Assembly (NCBI GenBank): GCA_037367405.1
Contig: JAZKJV010001869.1
Coordinates: forward strand, 62,001 to 126,000
Origin: Ottelia alismoides
Lineage: Eukaryota > Streptophyta > Magnoliopsida > Alismatales > Hydrocharitaceae
Reading direction: 5' to 3'
Length of the DNA stretch: 64,000 bases
Position numbers and translations under genes: made by a program. This document shows, in pieces, positions 47,648 through 57,887 of the stretch (position 1 is its first letter; every line of letters begins with the position of its first letter). The notes under the pieces were generated by a model that was not told where the DNA came from, searched no databases, and saw nothing but the letters and a program-made list of their open reading frames with translations.

Positions 47648-48981
47648 GTGTGCGTGAATCGATTGCGAAGATCAAAAGCCGCACACTTGTGCCATCACTC
47701 TCCTTTCTTGATTGGAAACAGATCCACCGTGTCATCCAATAAACCTCCTTTGAAAATTATGGAACTTTTGTCCAAGTACCCTTCAGATCCATATCATGAA
47801 AATAAATTCATCTCGGTCATACCCAAACCGTCATTCATTTCAGCTCTTTCAAAAATGACGGAACATTTATCCAAGAATCCATCAGAGCTATATTATGAAA
47901 ATGAATTCATATTGGTTAGACCCAAAGCTGCAAAACCTCCTCAAACTACACATCATCCAACTTCCACAAGAGACTCTCAACCAATAGATCCAACACTCTC
48001 TACAAATCCGATCTACTTCATGAATGAGAATCCATTATATTTGGATCATACAAACCAACAACCGATTGAGGTCTCCACTTCTTCATATGTCAATCCTCTC
48101 TATCCTGATCATACAATCCATCCTTCATATTCTGTAAATGTCAATCCATCATTCATGGGAGATGATAACCACATAATCAAATTTAACACTTCTTAACATC
48201 TTCCACCTTCCCCACCCTTGAACACAAATTAACAACCATCATCTTGGATTGACCATGACAACCCCATCTTCAGACATGACACTCATATAGAGGATTGGAC
48301 AGATGACATCGACACACATAAACCTTGTATGGTGACTCCACAATATCAGGATCTGACCAATCATGATTCAAGGAATGAACTCTACTCAGACCAACTCCAC
48401 CTGCCTGAATCACATGGTGTCTATCCTACTGAGCAGACTCCTTCCATGAATTTAGAGGAGAAATTTTCAGAAGATAAAGATCATATGTTTGATTTTCCAA
48501 GAAGATCTTCTCCCAGCTCATACATGAAAATGGAAGATGAAATGCTTGGATCTCAAGATGGAAAACAAAAGAATACTCATGAAACTACACAAACTGCGCC
48601 TGAAAATTCTTTGGAGGATGACATTTCGAGGATCACTAAGAGATATGAATTAATGTAGAAAAAATTCAGAAATTTATTGACCAACTCAGTTTATTTTATG
48701 GAAGCTCGGGTACGAAAGTGGAGGATGACATAATTGGATCTAATGTTGAGAACCCCAAGGATATACATAAACCCATAGACAACATTCACCCTAGGGATGA
48801 CTCTGACAGCAACACATCTACATATTATTCCCCTAAGAATGACTATGCCTCCGACTCTTACTCGGAACATCAAAGCCCCTTCTCATCTACGGAAAACACC
48901 ACATCCACACACCACACGGAAAATACCAAAAATGAAATATTAAAAAACAACCAAAAATCGAAAATCTCGAAAAATTCATAA
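47648..48981 (+). pseudogene. Element B first ORF (gag position), unrecognised
   Basis: One frame is open from about 47648 to 48658 apart from two stops near 48194 and 48231, then shifts and continues to 48981. The product is hydrophilic, rich in Asn, Pro, Ser, Tyr and His, and repetitive: MELLSKYPSDPYHENKFI is followed 38 residues later by MTEHLSKNPSELYYENEFI, and NPLYLDHT by NPLYPDHT. It occupies the gag position but shows neither the Athila capsid motifs seen in element A nor a zinc knuckle. It may be a diverged or substitute gag. Function is unknown. Confidence 0.5.
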
Positions 48982-48999
48982 AAATTGAGACCGAAGAAA

Positions 49000-49600
49000 A
49001 TCTGAAGAATTTGGATCCTGCTTTACAAGAAGCATTGGAGAAAAGATTGATTTTTGAACTTCCCTTTATACAGGCCATTGAACACTTCCCCAACCTTAAA
49101 AGATTTGTAATGAACAAATTAATGATGAAAAAGTCAGGCAGGATAAGAACAAAGACTGAAAGACATATCTTGTCGATGGCCTCCTCCTTGGTGTTGAGGA
49201 GAAAAACCAAGAGCCGCATAGCGAAGCGGTTGCCCAGATTTGACTGTGGAATCAAAGATACAACTTTTACCCATGCTCGATCTGATGATGACTCATAATT
49301 AACATCCTCCCGACCTCTGTATTTCACGAGCTCAAACTCGAACCTATCAGGAAGATACGTAAGATTGTTCAATTGGATGACCGATCGATAAAGCGGCCAA
49401 GAGGAACCATTTCTGTCATCATTACATTCCAAGGTGCTCTGCTCAAAATAGATTTCACGATCATTGATATTTAGCATCAAGGAGAATTCATCCAGTCTCC
49501 AATTATTCTCGAAAAGCCATTCTTGGCATTGGCTAAGGCAATTATTGAGTGTGACACTCGAGAAATCATTTTTACATCATTGGGAGCACTTTGATCTCAA
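49000..49600 (+). pseudogene. pro: Element B aspartic protease remnant
   Basis: LIFELPFIQAIEHFPNLKRF (49050-49110) matches the segment that precedes protease in Athila. After frame changes come NILPTSVFHELKLEPIRK and KIVQLDDRSIKRPRG, then LLKIDFTIID and SPIILEKPFLALAKAIIE, the flap and C-terminal half of a retropepsin. The catalytic Asp-Ser/Thr-Gly should lie near 49270-49290 but reads SDDDS or is lost in a shift, so the copy is inactive. The final frame (49508 onward) continues without a break of phase into the next domain. Confidence 0.75.
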
Positions 49601-50690
49601 CAAGTCTTTGAGGAACCACAATTTTTTGAGGCAACCCACAAAGTCCTCGACAGCCGTAACCATCAAGCAGTAGAAGAGCCCTACCCCGTTGCTACATCTT
49701 AGATAGCGGTTGTTGATGAAACTATCGGTTTAGAGACTCTCCCTCCTGCTCCATTCCCAGCTGCTCTCACCATGGAAAATCAAATATATGACTCATACGA
49801 TCCTGAGACTTATGCATGGTCGCACCCTGGGTCAACCTATTCTGACTACCTTGATCAAATCAACTCGACACACGAATGCTCCAACATCAAATCAATTGAG
49901 AACGAACATGCAGAGTCTCTCCCCACTATTTCAATTCCTGCGGATCTCATTATAGAAAAGTGTTTCTTACATGATCCTGAGACTTAAGCGTGGTCGCACC
50001 CTAGGTCAACCTACTCTAAATACCTTGACCAAATCATTCCAACTCAGGAGTGCGCCAACATTAAGAAGACTAAGAACAAACACGCAGGACAAACACCGAC
50101 CAAGGAGAAAAATTTCAATGGTTATTCATCTGGAGACTCAAGTGGACCAACAACTTCACGAAACAAAATGACTACACCTTCATCGAAAAAGAAAGTCACC
50201 TTTGACCTTCCGGAAGAGGAATCGTCTGATGATTCCTCATCAGGTCCGGAAAAGGTAATCTGCATGAGTGAAGTCTATTCGACAGTCTTAAAACCCGACC
50301 TTCGCAAGGATCCAAACTTTGACTCCCGTTGGACGACTCCCATTCCTCACTATTATTCATCCAAAGCTGATGCTCTTGCTCTCATCAAACACACTGGAAT
50401 TATTTCTTATGAGCTGATTGAGACTGGTGCTTCAGAGTATTCATTCGAGGACAAATCGCTTGATCCCAAGAAGGAACGAATTCTGAGAAAACAACTGAAG
50501 AATCAAAAAGACAAGAATATCTGGAGTGTGTCCACTTTCAATTACTATTCCTCTGAGGATAATTACTATGATGGTTATCTTTCATCTAACTCATACGCTT
50601 CATCTAATATCCAACAAGATTTCTCTGAGGATAACACTGATAATAGTGGGAATCATATGCTTCATCTCCTTCTCATCATTACGATCTCCC
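49600..50690 (+). pseudogene. Unrecognised domain fused in frame after the B protease
   Basis: From the protease C terminus one frame runs about 1.1 kb with only three stops (near 49590, 49698 and 49985). It includes a tandem duplication with a 174-bp period: DPETYAWSHPGSTYSDYLDQ at 49799 and DPET(stop)AWSHPRSTYSKYLDQ at 49973. Then follow KKKVTFDLPEEE, DDSSSGPEKVICMSE and a Tyr/Ser-rich tail with FNYYSSEDNYYDGYLSSNSY. A homologue lies in element D (25011-25208 minus). RT, RNase H and integrase would be expected here in a full element. The real C terminus is unclear, because the frame runs on to 50885 into the hairpin array. No known function is recognised. Confidence 0.65.
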
Positions 50691-50789
50691 ACTATTGGCT
50701 CACAAAAAGATCGGTCGAAAACCGCCTTAATCATCGTCTACCTACCCTCCCTTCCGACCACACCGGTCTCCTTGTACATCTTCTTCCTT

Positions 50790-51125
50790 TACTTAGGCTA
50801 AGGCCTAAGTATAGGGGGGACCGATGCCATCTGTACATATCATTCTCCTCATATCACGATCACCTTATTTCTACCCTCTTAGGCTGACCAGAGCCTAAGT
50901 ATAGGGGGAACCGATGCCCATGTGTATATACTCTCCTCATTCATATATCCCCACCACCTCATCTTCGCCATACTTCTATACTTAGAATGTTCATAGCCTA
51001 AGTATAGGGGGCGGACCGATCTACCTTTTTCATTTTCTGTTTCATTCTCTTACGCTTAGCCCGAGTTATGTCTTCTTTATGCATCTTGTGCTCTGAGGAC
51101 ACAGCACTCGCCAAGTATAGGGGGT
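50790..51125 (+). repeat. Hairpin plus polypurine module array of element B
   Basis: Modules at 50790-50820 (ACTTAGGCTA-AGGCCTAAGTATAGGGGGG), 50878-50910 (CTTAGGCTGACC-AGAGCCTAAGTATAGGGGG) and 50978-51013 (ACTTAGAATGTT-CATAGCCTAAGTATAGGGGG) repeat about every 95 bp. A fourth, 51065-51125, couples the TTATGTC-cttct...GAGGACACA block to CCAAGTATAGGGGG. Each could fold into a short stem directly before a polypurine run resembling the true plus-strand primer at 52441. Confidence 0.75.
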
Positions 51126-52440
51126 ATATATATATTGTGTATATATTTTACCCATATCTCGTACTTTCGTGTAAGTCTATATGTATTTACAGGGTGGGTA
51201 ACTAACTTGAAAAAAAACAACAAAAAAAGAAAAAGAAAAAGAGTTTTGCTGCTAACACTGACTGTGTCCAACACAAAATTTTTTGAAAAAAAAGGCTTCT
51301 TATTTGCATTAAAAAACTTTACAAAAAAATAATCCCTTGCATAAAAAATCACAAAAAAGTGTATGCATTTCACACACATGCACTTCATCCAGTATTTCAT
51401 TCATTTGCATCAGTGAAAAGCTGTTGGGTTCTGAAACAAGTTATGAGAAGAAACCGAGAGTGGTCTGGATTTGACCTTAATCCATCTAATTTTCATAAGA
51501 ACTTCACTGAGAAATATGATTTTAGAAGCTTCAGGTCTTTGACTTAATTCTTCAAGTTCAACATGACAATGTGCAGCATTTGACTCTTAGTGTCTAACCT
51601 AGTCTCTTCATTCTGGGTACAACTCTTGAATAAGGAATTAATTTGTACTCTCATACTATGCACTTAGCTCAACTCAGACGGGATGTTGGAAGACTGTGTG
51701 AGTTTCTTTTCTGGTATCGTGGAAATCTAAAAACCGGAGTATGGGTTGAAATAAAGCTTTGGAAAAGGGATGGAGGTAGGGCACAATTTTTTTCTAAGAC
51801 CCCAAAACATGTATAGAAAGAAAAAAGATTCTATATCCATAGGGGCACAACAAGATCCAAACAGAACTACCAAAAATCCAAATACAAAGAAGCCACTACC
51901 AAATAAATATCTGACCAAAAAGGTCCAAGCTTCAAGAAAACCTGCAGATCTTGGTGGAGATCGGCTACACTGGCCATCTTCACAAGGAGAGGTGACTACA
52001 CTAGACACCCTCCAGTTCTTTTCTCCTTCTTGTAACTTCTCCCCCATTTTGATTGTGAACACAGCGTAACAGACCTTAGAAGGAAATACCTGACTCCCCA
52101 AGGATGAGTTACTGGAGAGGAGATTTGCATGGTAGTCCGGCATTCAAGATGGGAAGAGCTAAAACCTTTCACACACATGAGTCGATTGTTCAATGTTCAT
52201 GGGGTATGCTTTGGGAGGAGGATCGATCTAAGATGGCTTCTGAGCTGAAACTGTGACAATGATGTGTAGAACTTGAAGGTTGTTGATTTTAAAATTCTAA
52301 GTCTCACAGAAGTTCCGCCAAACTAAGAATCCAAAGGTCGAGTCTATTTTCATTTCACCTTCAGCTCATGTTCTTGGTATGGAACCCAATCTCATTTCAC
52401 CTAATGGCATTTCTTTTGATGCTCAGGGATGAGCATGGTT
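51126..52440 (+). other. Element B 3' non-coding tail
   Basis: Contains an A-rich tract (51210-51330) and the block GCACTTAGCTCAACTCAGACGG (51660-51684) shared with A and D. The segment 51710-52250 aligns with 57090-57640 of element A. Minus frames 51727-52143 and 51996-52193 are not conserved in A and are rejected. Confidence 0.6.
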
Positions 52441-52453
52441 TAAGTATAGGGAA
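52441..52453 (+). other. Polypurine tract of element B
   Basis: TAAGTATAGGGAA directly precedes the 3' LTR start at 52454, the place of plus-strand priming. Its core is the same as in the upstream modules. Confidence 0.75.
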
Positions 52454-55400
52454 TGATAAATCTCAGATTCATCACTCTGAAAGTCATTAATTAAGCTCAA
52501 ATCCCTAAATATCATTGGCATTTCTTCATTTATTCTGCATAATTATCATCCATGCATGTTTTGATAAGAATTGCATTTTATCACTTATTTTCGCACAAAA
52601 TAAGAAGCCAAAAATACCAACCAAAATTGACCTGTAAATAGCCTAACTTCCCCAATTTTTAACTAATTCATGCTAACTCCAATTGACCCAAAACCACCTC
52701 CACTTTTTACATATCACTGACAAGAATAAATGAAAAATACAAATAAATCACTAACCTAAATATGTGGACCAAAAACCCAGACCCTAGTTGTATGATTTCC
52801 GAACTAAAACCCTCATATCTTCCTCATCCAGTGTCCATTTTGATCTTACTCACTTTTGAACTAATGTACATTCAATTACCTTCAAAACAAGACCAAGTTC
52901 AAGTGAATCGAAGCTCATATGTGAAAGTTGGGTTTTGGGCCTCTTTTGTGCATTTTGTATTTTAGCCGTTTTTGACCTATTATTTTATGTACATAATTAA
53001 TCCATTTTATTTTATTTATTTTTAGTTATCTTTTTTGATGAAAGTTTTATTAAAATGTGCAAAAATCCAAATCCAAACTGAGCTTGAAATCAAAGAAACT
53101 AACTGAGTCCGAGTCTTCACTAACTGTCTGTATAAAATTGGTCTTTTTCGTGTTTTATGTTATTTCTTCTTTTTCTTAATTAATAAAAATCCAAAAAAAT
53201 TGATTAATGTGTAAATATTTATCTTTGATTTTATCATATTTTTCCGGATTTTTATCTTATTTAGAAAATACAAAAAAATATAAAACCCAAAAATCAAGGT
53301 ATTCTATGTACATGGGATACTTAAAAAATATCACTTTGTGCAATTGATCAATTTTGGTTATGATGTATTCATGAAAGTTGTAGATCTCATCGAGACGAGC
53401 TACTTTCATCATGAAACATTTTCGATCCAAGGTCATTTACTATTTTTATGTATTTATCAAAGTTTTTAATTTCCGAACTTTGTGGGGCTGACACGTGGCC
53501 GCTCTTGGAGCAGCCACGTGTCACCCAATTTTGGGGTTTTTAGTTTTGTTCATTTTATATAAAAAAATTTGATAAAATGGCATGCATGTGCGGAGCACGT
53601 GCCTCCCAGGCACGTGCCCTGCATGTACATCGCCTGCCCCAAATCACGCTGCCACATGGCGCCCTTATGGCCGCCTGATCTCGGCCGATCGGACGGCCAT
53701 GGCCCATCATCCTCCTCCAGCACTTTCCCAATCGGGACTGGTGCCGCCTTCTTCTAAACTCCTCCGCATGCGTATCCCGTCGGCCGATCTCCATCAATCA
53801 CCAATCAGATCTCATCCCCTGTTCTTCCTCGTTACCAGATCTCCATCAAATCCCCTCACCCTCGCCGATCACCATCCCTGATCCTTCGTGATCTCCTTCC
53901 CCCTCGGATCCTCGTCAAATCCCATCTTCAACCCATCACTGATAGCATTCCATCTCCGACGTTCCCTTCCTCACCCTATTTAGGCTCTCCACCCCCCGAC
54001 CTCATTTTATCCACCGACCCACAACTAAAGCGGAGGTCGACGGTGACAGCTTCGCACCTCTGCCAGCTGGCGAGATCTGAGGGACCTCCTCTCCCTCGTT
54101 GCAACGGCGACCCTCGTCTTTGTTGCTTTGCTCCGGCATGTTGTAGACCCACGTCGCTCATTCTCCACCGGCCTTCACCATCTCAACTCCGTCGGCCCTA
54201 GCCCTCGTCTTCAACGCCCAGGGCTGCAGGCCTCCGCAACGACGTCTAGAGCTTCATCACCTACGTCTGCGACTACTATTTTCGTCATCGACAATGCTCC
54301 ACCGCCCGACGTCGAAAATGTTCATCTCCTCCACATTCTCCATATCCCTCGTCAACAATGAAGTCTCCATCGCCATCACTGTCGATAACCGTGTCTTCTC
54401 CGACTCGCGCGAGTGCCTCCACCACCACAGTACTAGAGCCCACGCCATTCAAAGATCATCGCCAGCTTCACCGGTGCCTTCGACCATCACCAACGCCGTC
54501 TTCATCAAGCTCTATACTGATGCTAGCAACGTCTTCGACTTCGCCAACCATCTCGTTTGACGAGCTTCGCATCCCCTGCGCAACACCTTCCTCTGCAGCG
54601 AGCTCCGATCGTCACCGACAACCGCCTTGACATCGGCGTCGGTCCGCTACGATTCCACCACGCTCATCGTCGATGGTCGCGGGAGGTGGTGCACTCCACC
54701 AGCACCACCCCTTCCACCACAAGCCAGCATCGGGCATGACCTCCGAGACCCCCACGCACGTGAGGAGCATGTGCGTTGAAGAGACTTTTGCCTCGATGCC
54801 CTAGGAGAGCTGCCTTATTTCAACCAGACCCAGAGGTCACGTGCATCGTACGTGACCCATTGGGTAAATTGTAGAAGACCCCTCGCCATTCCCCCATATT
54901 GCGGATACATCCCTGCTTCTCAGTAGTCACGTGCTCGTCACGTGACTTTTTGAAATTTTGCTCATTTTCCCCCAAAACTTTCGGTAGTTGCACATTAGTC
55001 CTTCCTTTATTTTATCTTATTTTAAATTATTGAAGATATACCCCTGTGTTTCCCCTTTATTCCGGACCGCTACATTACATTATTTTATTATTAAAAAATA
55101 GCATGATGTTCGTCAATTAATTCTCTACATGATAGCATATGCTTGATATTTTTGTGATCAATGGTTAATTATTAATTAATTATTTTGTGGAAAATTGCAT
55201 ATTTTTCCCATATTGTGCTTTGAATTTCATAACTAATTAACTCTAAAAATTGCCAAAAATTCACTGATTGTAGAATTAATTGGATGTTATGTTGTGCCCA
55301 AAAAGAATTGCATTTGCATGCATCATTTGCACACAGTGATAGATCTTGGATAATTTATCCCTTGAAAATAATTAGGTTTAATATTTATTATAATTAAATA

Positions 55401-55835
55401 TTGAAATTCACTTTGTTTTTATTTAAAAATTCATTAAAAAATCATCTTGCATCCAAAAATTCCAAAAAATTACATTGCATTCATTTCATCGTAATTATCA
55501 TCTTGGCCAAGTTTAATATTTTTCGGATATTGTTTGACTGATCTCTACATTTTAGTCCCTAAAATAGGCCAAAGTTGCATTAGAAAAAAAGACCGCCTCA
55601 GAAACCGTGTACGAACTTTGATAGACAAAATTCTAGGTTATTCCTTTGCCTCCTTGTGTTCGACCTTGGGACTTGCCCAAGTAAAATAAAATAAAACTGC
55701 ATTAATTAAAATTGACAAAAATTTCGTGTGGTTATTTCTTGATTGATTTCGACTGTCCGCCTACAACAAAACGACACATTCATTTATGCGAAAGATAACT
55801 CATGACTTTTAGCAAGGGCATTCTACGGCCCATCA
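52454..55835 (+). repeat. 3' LTR of element B
   Basis: It starts with TGATAAATc-ATTCATCA (52454-52474) and ends TACGGCCCATCA. It keeps the segment with the perfect G-box hairpin (53489-53523) and the 'atctcatcgagac' block that the 5' LTR lost. TATTTAGG (53977-53984) precedes the GC-rich leader, and a GTGAGG donor-like site is at 54760. The leader frames 54294-54560 and 54358-54630 align with two frames of the 5' LTR. Confidence 0.87.
53489..53523. promoter_or_regulatory. Perfect G-box hairpin in the B 3' LTR
   Basis: TGACACGTGGC (53489-53499) and GCCACGTGTCA (53513-53523) are perfect 11-bp inverted arms. The spacer adds a GCTC-ttg-GAGC stem, giving 15 of 16 paired positions. Each arm holds a CACGTGGC G-box/ABRE-type core. 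Homologous hairpins lie in solo LTR G and, decayed, in the D LTR. Confidence 0.6.
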
Positions 55836-56060
55836 CTACCTTGTGTACAGTCTGGTATACTTAGAATTATTTCATCTTACATATAAGGGGAATGTCAACT
55901 TCTCATTCTTTGATTCTTTAGTCATGGTTGTAGACTTTTCTATACTTTGTACAAGTTATGTCTTCCTTTTTCTCTCTGATCGATGAGGACATAGCTTAAG
56001 CCATAACTCATACTTTTTATCTTCAATGTATATGATTAATTAATAAAACACACCAAAATT
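55836..56060 (+). repeat. Element A tail resumes: hairpin-polypurine modules
   Basis: 55856-55892 (TATACTTAGAATT...ATATAAGGGGAA) is a decayed module. 55955-56000 is the TTATGTCTTCC...GAGGACATAG block, as in B and D. Together with 37752 and 43001 this gives element A at least four modules. Confidence 0.6.
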
Positions 56061-56084
56061 CTTTACAAATGCAAGTAATAAATT

Positions 56085-56410
56085 TTGTTTAAAATGTTTT
56101 GCAAAATGATTTGGAAGTGGTTGAAAAATACCTTGAAAAATCTTTTGAAAAATGATTCGAAAACATTGGCAACATGTTTCAAATCTTTGAAAAATTCTTT
56201 TGTTTGTAAAAAAATTCTTTTATTTGTGCAAATAAACTTTTTCAAAATCTATTTGCAAATGATTTGAAAAATGATTACAAAAATCTGTTGAAAAATCTAT
56301 ATATATTGTTTGGAAAATATTTGCAAAATGATTTTCAACTTTTGTAAATGTTTATCAAAATTATTTACAAAAACAAGTTTTCAAAACATTTGCAAAAATG
56401 ATTTCAAATG
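56085..56410 (+). repeat. Degenerate short tandem repeat, TTGAAAAATGATT-like
   Basis: A 325-bp run built from variants of TTTGAAAAAT, TTTGCAAAATGATT and TTTCAAA. It appears only in the A tail, not at the equivalent place in B, and has no coding sense; frames on both strands are Lys/Phe/Asn-rich. Confidence 0.6.
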
Positions 56411-57887
56411 TTTTGAGAACATTATGTAAATAATAGCTCAACTAAAACCCTTATAAGAATTTTATAAAAACTTGTGTATAAAAAGCTTGTAAATAACTAC
56501 TAACTCTCAACTTGTAAAGTTCCTGTGTGAAAAACACCATCACCCTTGTAAATATAGATGCACTCTTGCGTAAATAGTTGTACATATTTCTTTCACTAAC
56601 ATTTATTCAAAAATCCATGACAATTTGCAAAACCCAAAAACCAAAAATATTTGCAAAGTCTTTTTTCCAATAATCAATAAAAAGATCAAAATAGAAAAGT
56701 GCTTCACAAAAAGAATTTCTTTTCTTGCATTGTACATAGCATTTGCATTTTCAGAAGGATCGCGATAATTGAACAAGTCTTTAATGTCTGAAAATTGGAG
56801 CTTGGTATAGACCCTAATGCACTTAATTTCATAGGAACCTACTAAGGACTAGAATTGGGATACTTCAAGTCACCTTGAGTTAAATTATTTAGGTTCCACG
56901 AGACTATGTTCATGAGTCAATTCATTGTATCTAACTAGAACCTTCGTATCATTTGTAAGACTCTTAAGACAGTGGCTTGACCCTACACCTTGCACTTAGC
57001 ACATAGCTCAACTCAGATGGATTGTTAACAGATCTTAGGGTCTAAGTCGAGACGATGCTAGGTCACTTCATCAAGGGTGGCTCAGGAACCATTCTTGGGG
57101 ACTGTCAAAATCGGTACAATAACCCACTTCTTATGGTAGCCATGATATCTAAAGACTGGAGACTTAATTGAGATAATGCTTTGGATGAGGAACGATATGC
57201 GGTGCAACGTTATTCCAAGACCCAAAAAATATGCAGACCAAAAGATATTATATCCTCGAGGCATAAATAAGAATGTTGAGCAATGAAAAGTCAAAGAAAA
57301 GTCCAAATAAGAAGCCTATACCAAAAATATGAGCTTCAAAAAAAGCCTACTTCTTCGTGATGACTCGGTTACACTAATTGAGCTTCACAAGGAAATAAAG
57401 ACTACACTAGTCCATTCCTAGTTCTTTTCCCATTCTTCTAGCTTCTCCCTCTTTTCGATTGTAAAGACCAATGGTACCTAACCTTAGAAGAAATATTTGT
57501 CTCCATGAGGACAAGCTACCAGAAGAGCAGACTCTTTTATAGTTCAGTGATTTGTTTGGGGAGAGTTGAAAATTCACACACATGGATCTGTCATTTGAAA
57601 GTTAGAGTATGCGACAAAGAGAATGGCTATGACCTGACAGTGAAGAGAACTGGACGATAGGATTATGGAACCTAAGGATTGTTGTATCGCATTTCTTTGC
57701 TTTAGTATGGTTCTGAACAAACCAATAATCCAAATGTTTAAACTGAGCTCCAAACTTTGATTTTAATAAGACAAGATTAAGAGTCAAAAATCGTTTCAAG
57801 TTCTTTCTTTTTCTTTTCTTTATTTTCTTTTCTGCACTTACAGGCATAAGTGTTTACGAGGGACTAGTGAAGGCAAGTATATAAGGG
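56411..57887 (+). other. Element A 3' non-coding tail and polypurine tract
   Basis: No coding domain. It carries the shared block GCACTTAGCAC-ATAGCTCAACTCAGATGG (56993-57019) and a stretch (57090-57640) aligning with B. The polypurine tract is AAGGCAAGTATATAAGGG ending at 57887, directly before the 3' LTR. Minus frames 57082-57306 and 57602-57847 are chance. Confidence 0.6.

Larger units (their letters stand above)
43089..55835 (+). mobile_element. Element B: Athila-like LTR retrotransposon without visible RT or integrase
   Basis: LTRs 43089-46264 and 52454-55835, a tRNA-Asp-like primer site (46267-46284) and a polypurine tract (52441-52453) define a 12.7-kb element inserted in the tail of A. 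The flanking 5-mers CTGCT (43084-43088) and CTACC (55836-55840) agree at three of five positions, the others being transitions. The 6.2-kb interior holds an unrecognised ORF region, an Athila pre-protease segment, a protease remnant and an in-frame unknown domain. No RT, RNase H or integrase motif could be found in any frame. It probably depended on a full Athila partner. Confidence 0.83.

Noticed and set aside
50790..51125. CRISPR-like array
   Set aside because: The repeats are imperfect, part of a retrotransposon tail, and recur in related elements; the setting is a plant nuclear genome.
51727..52143. 138-aa minus frame in the tail of B
   Set aside because: The homologous tail of element A lacks the frame, and the region is non-coding in the sense direction.
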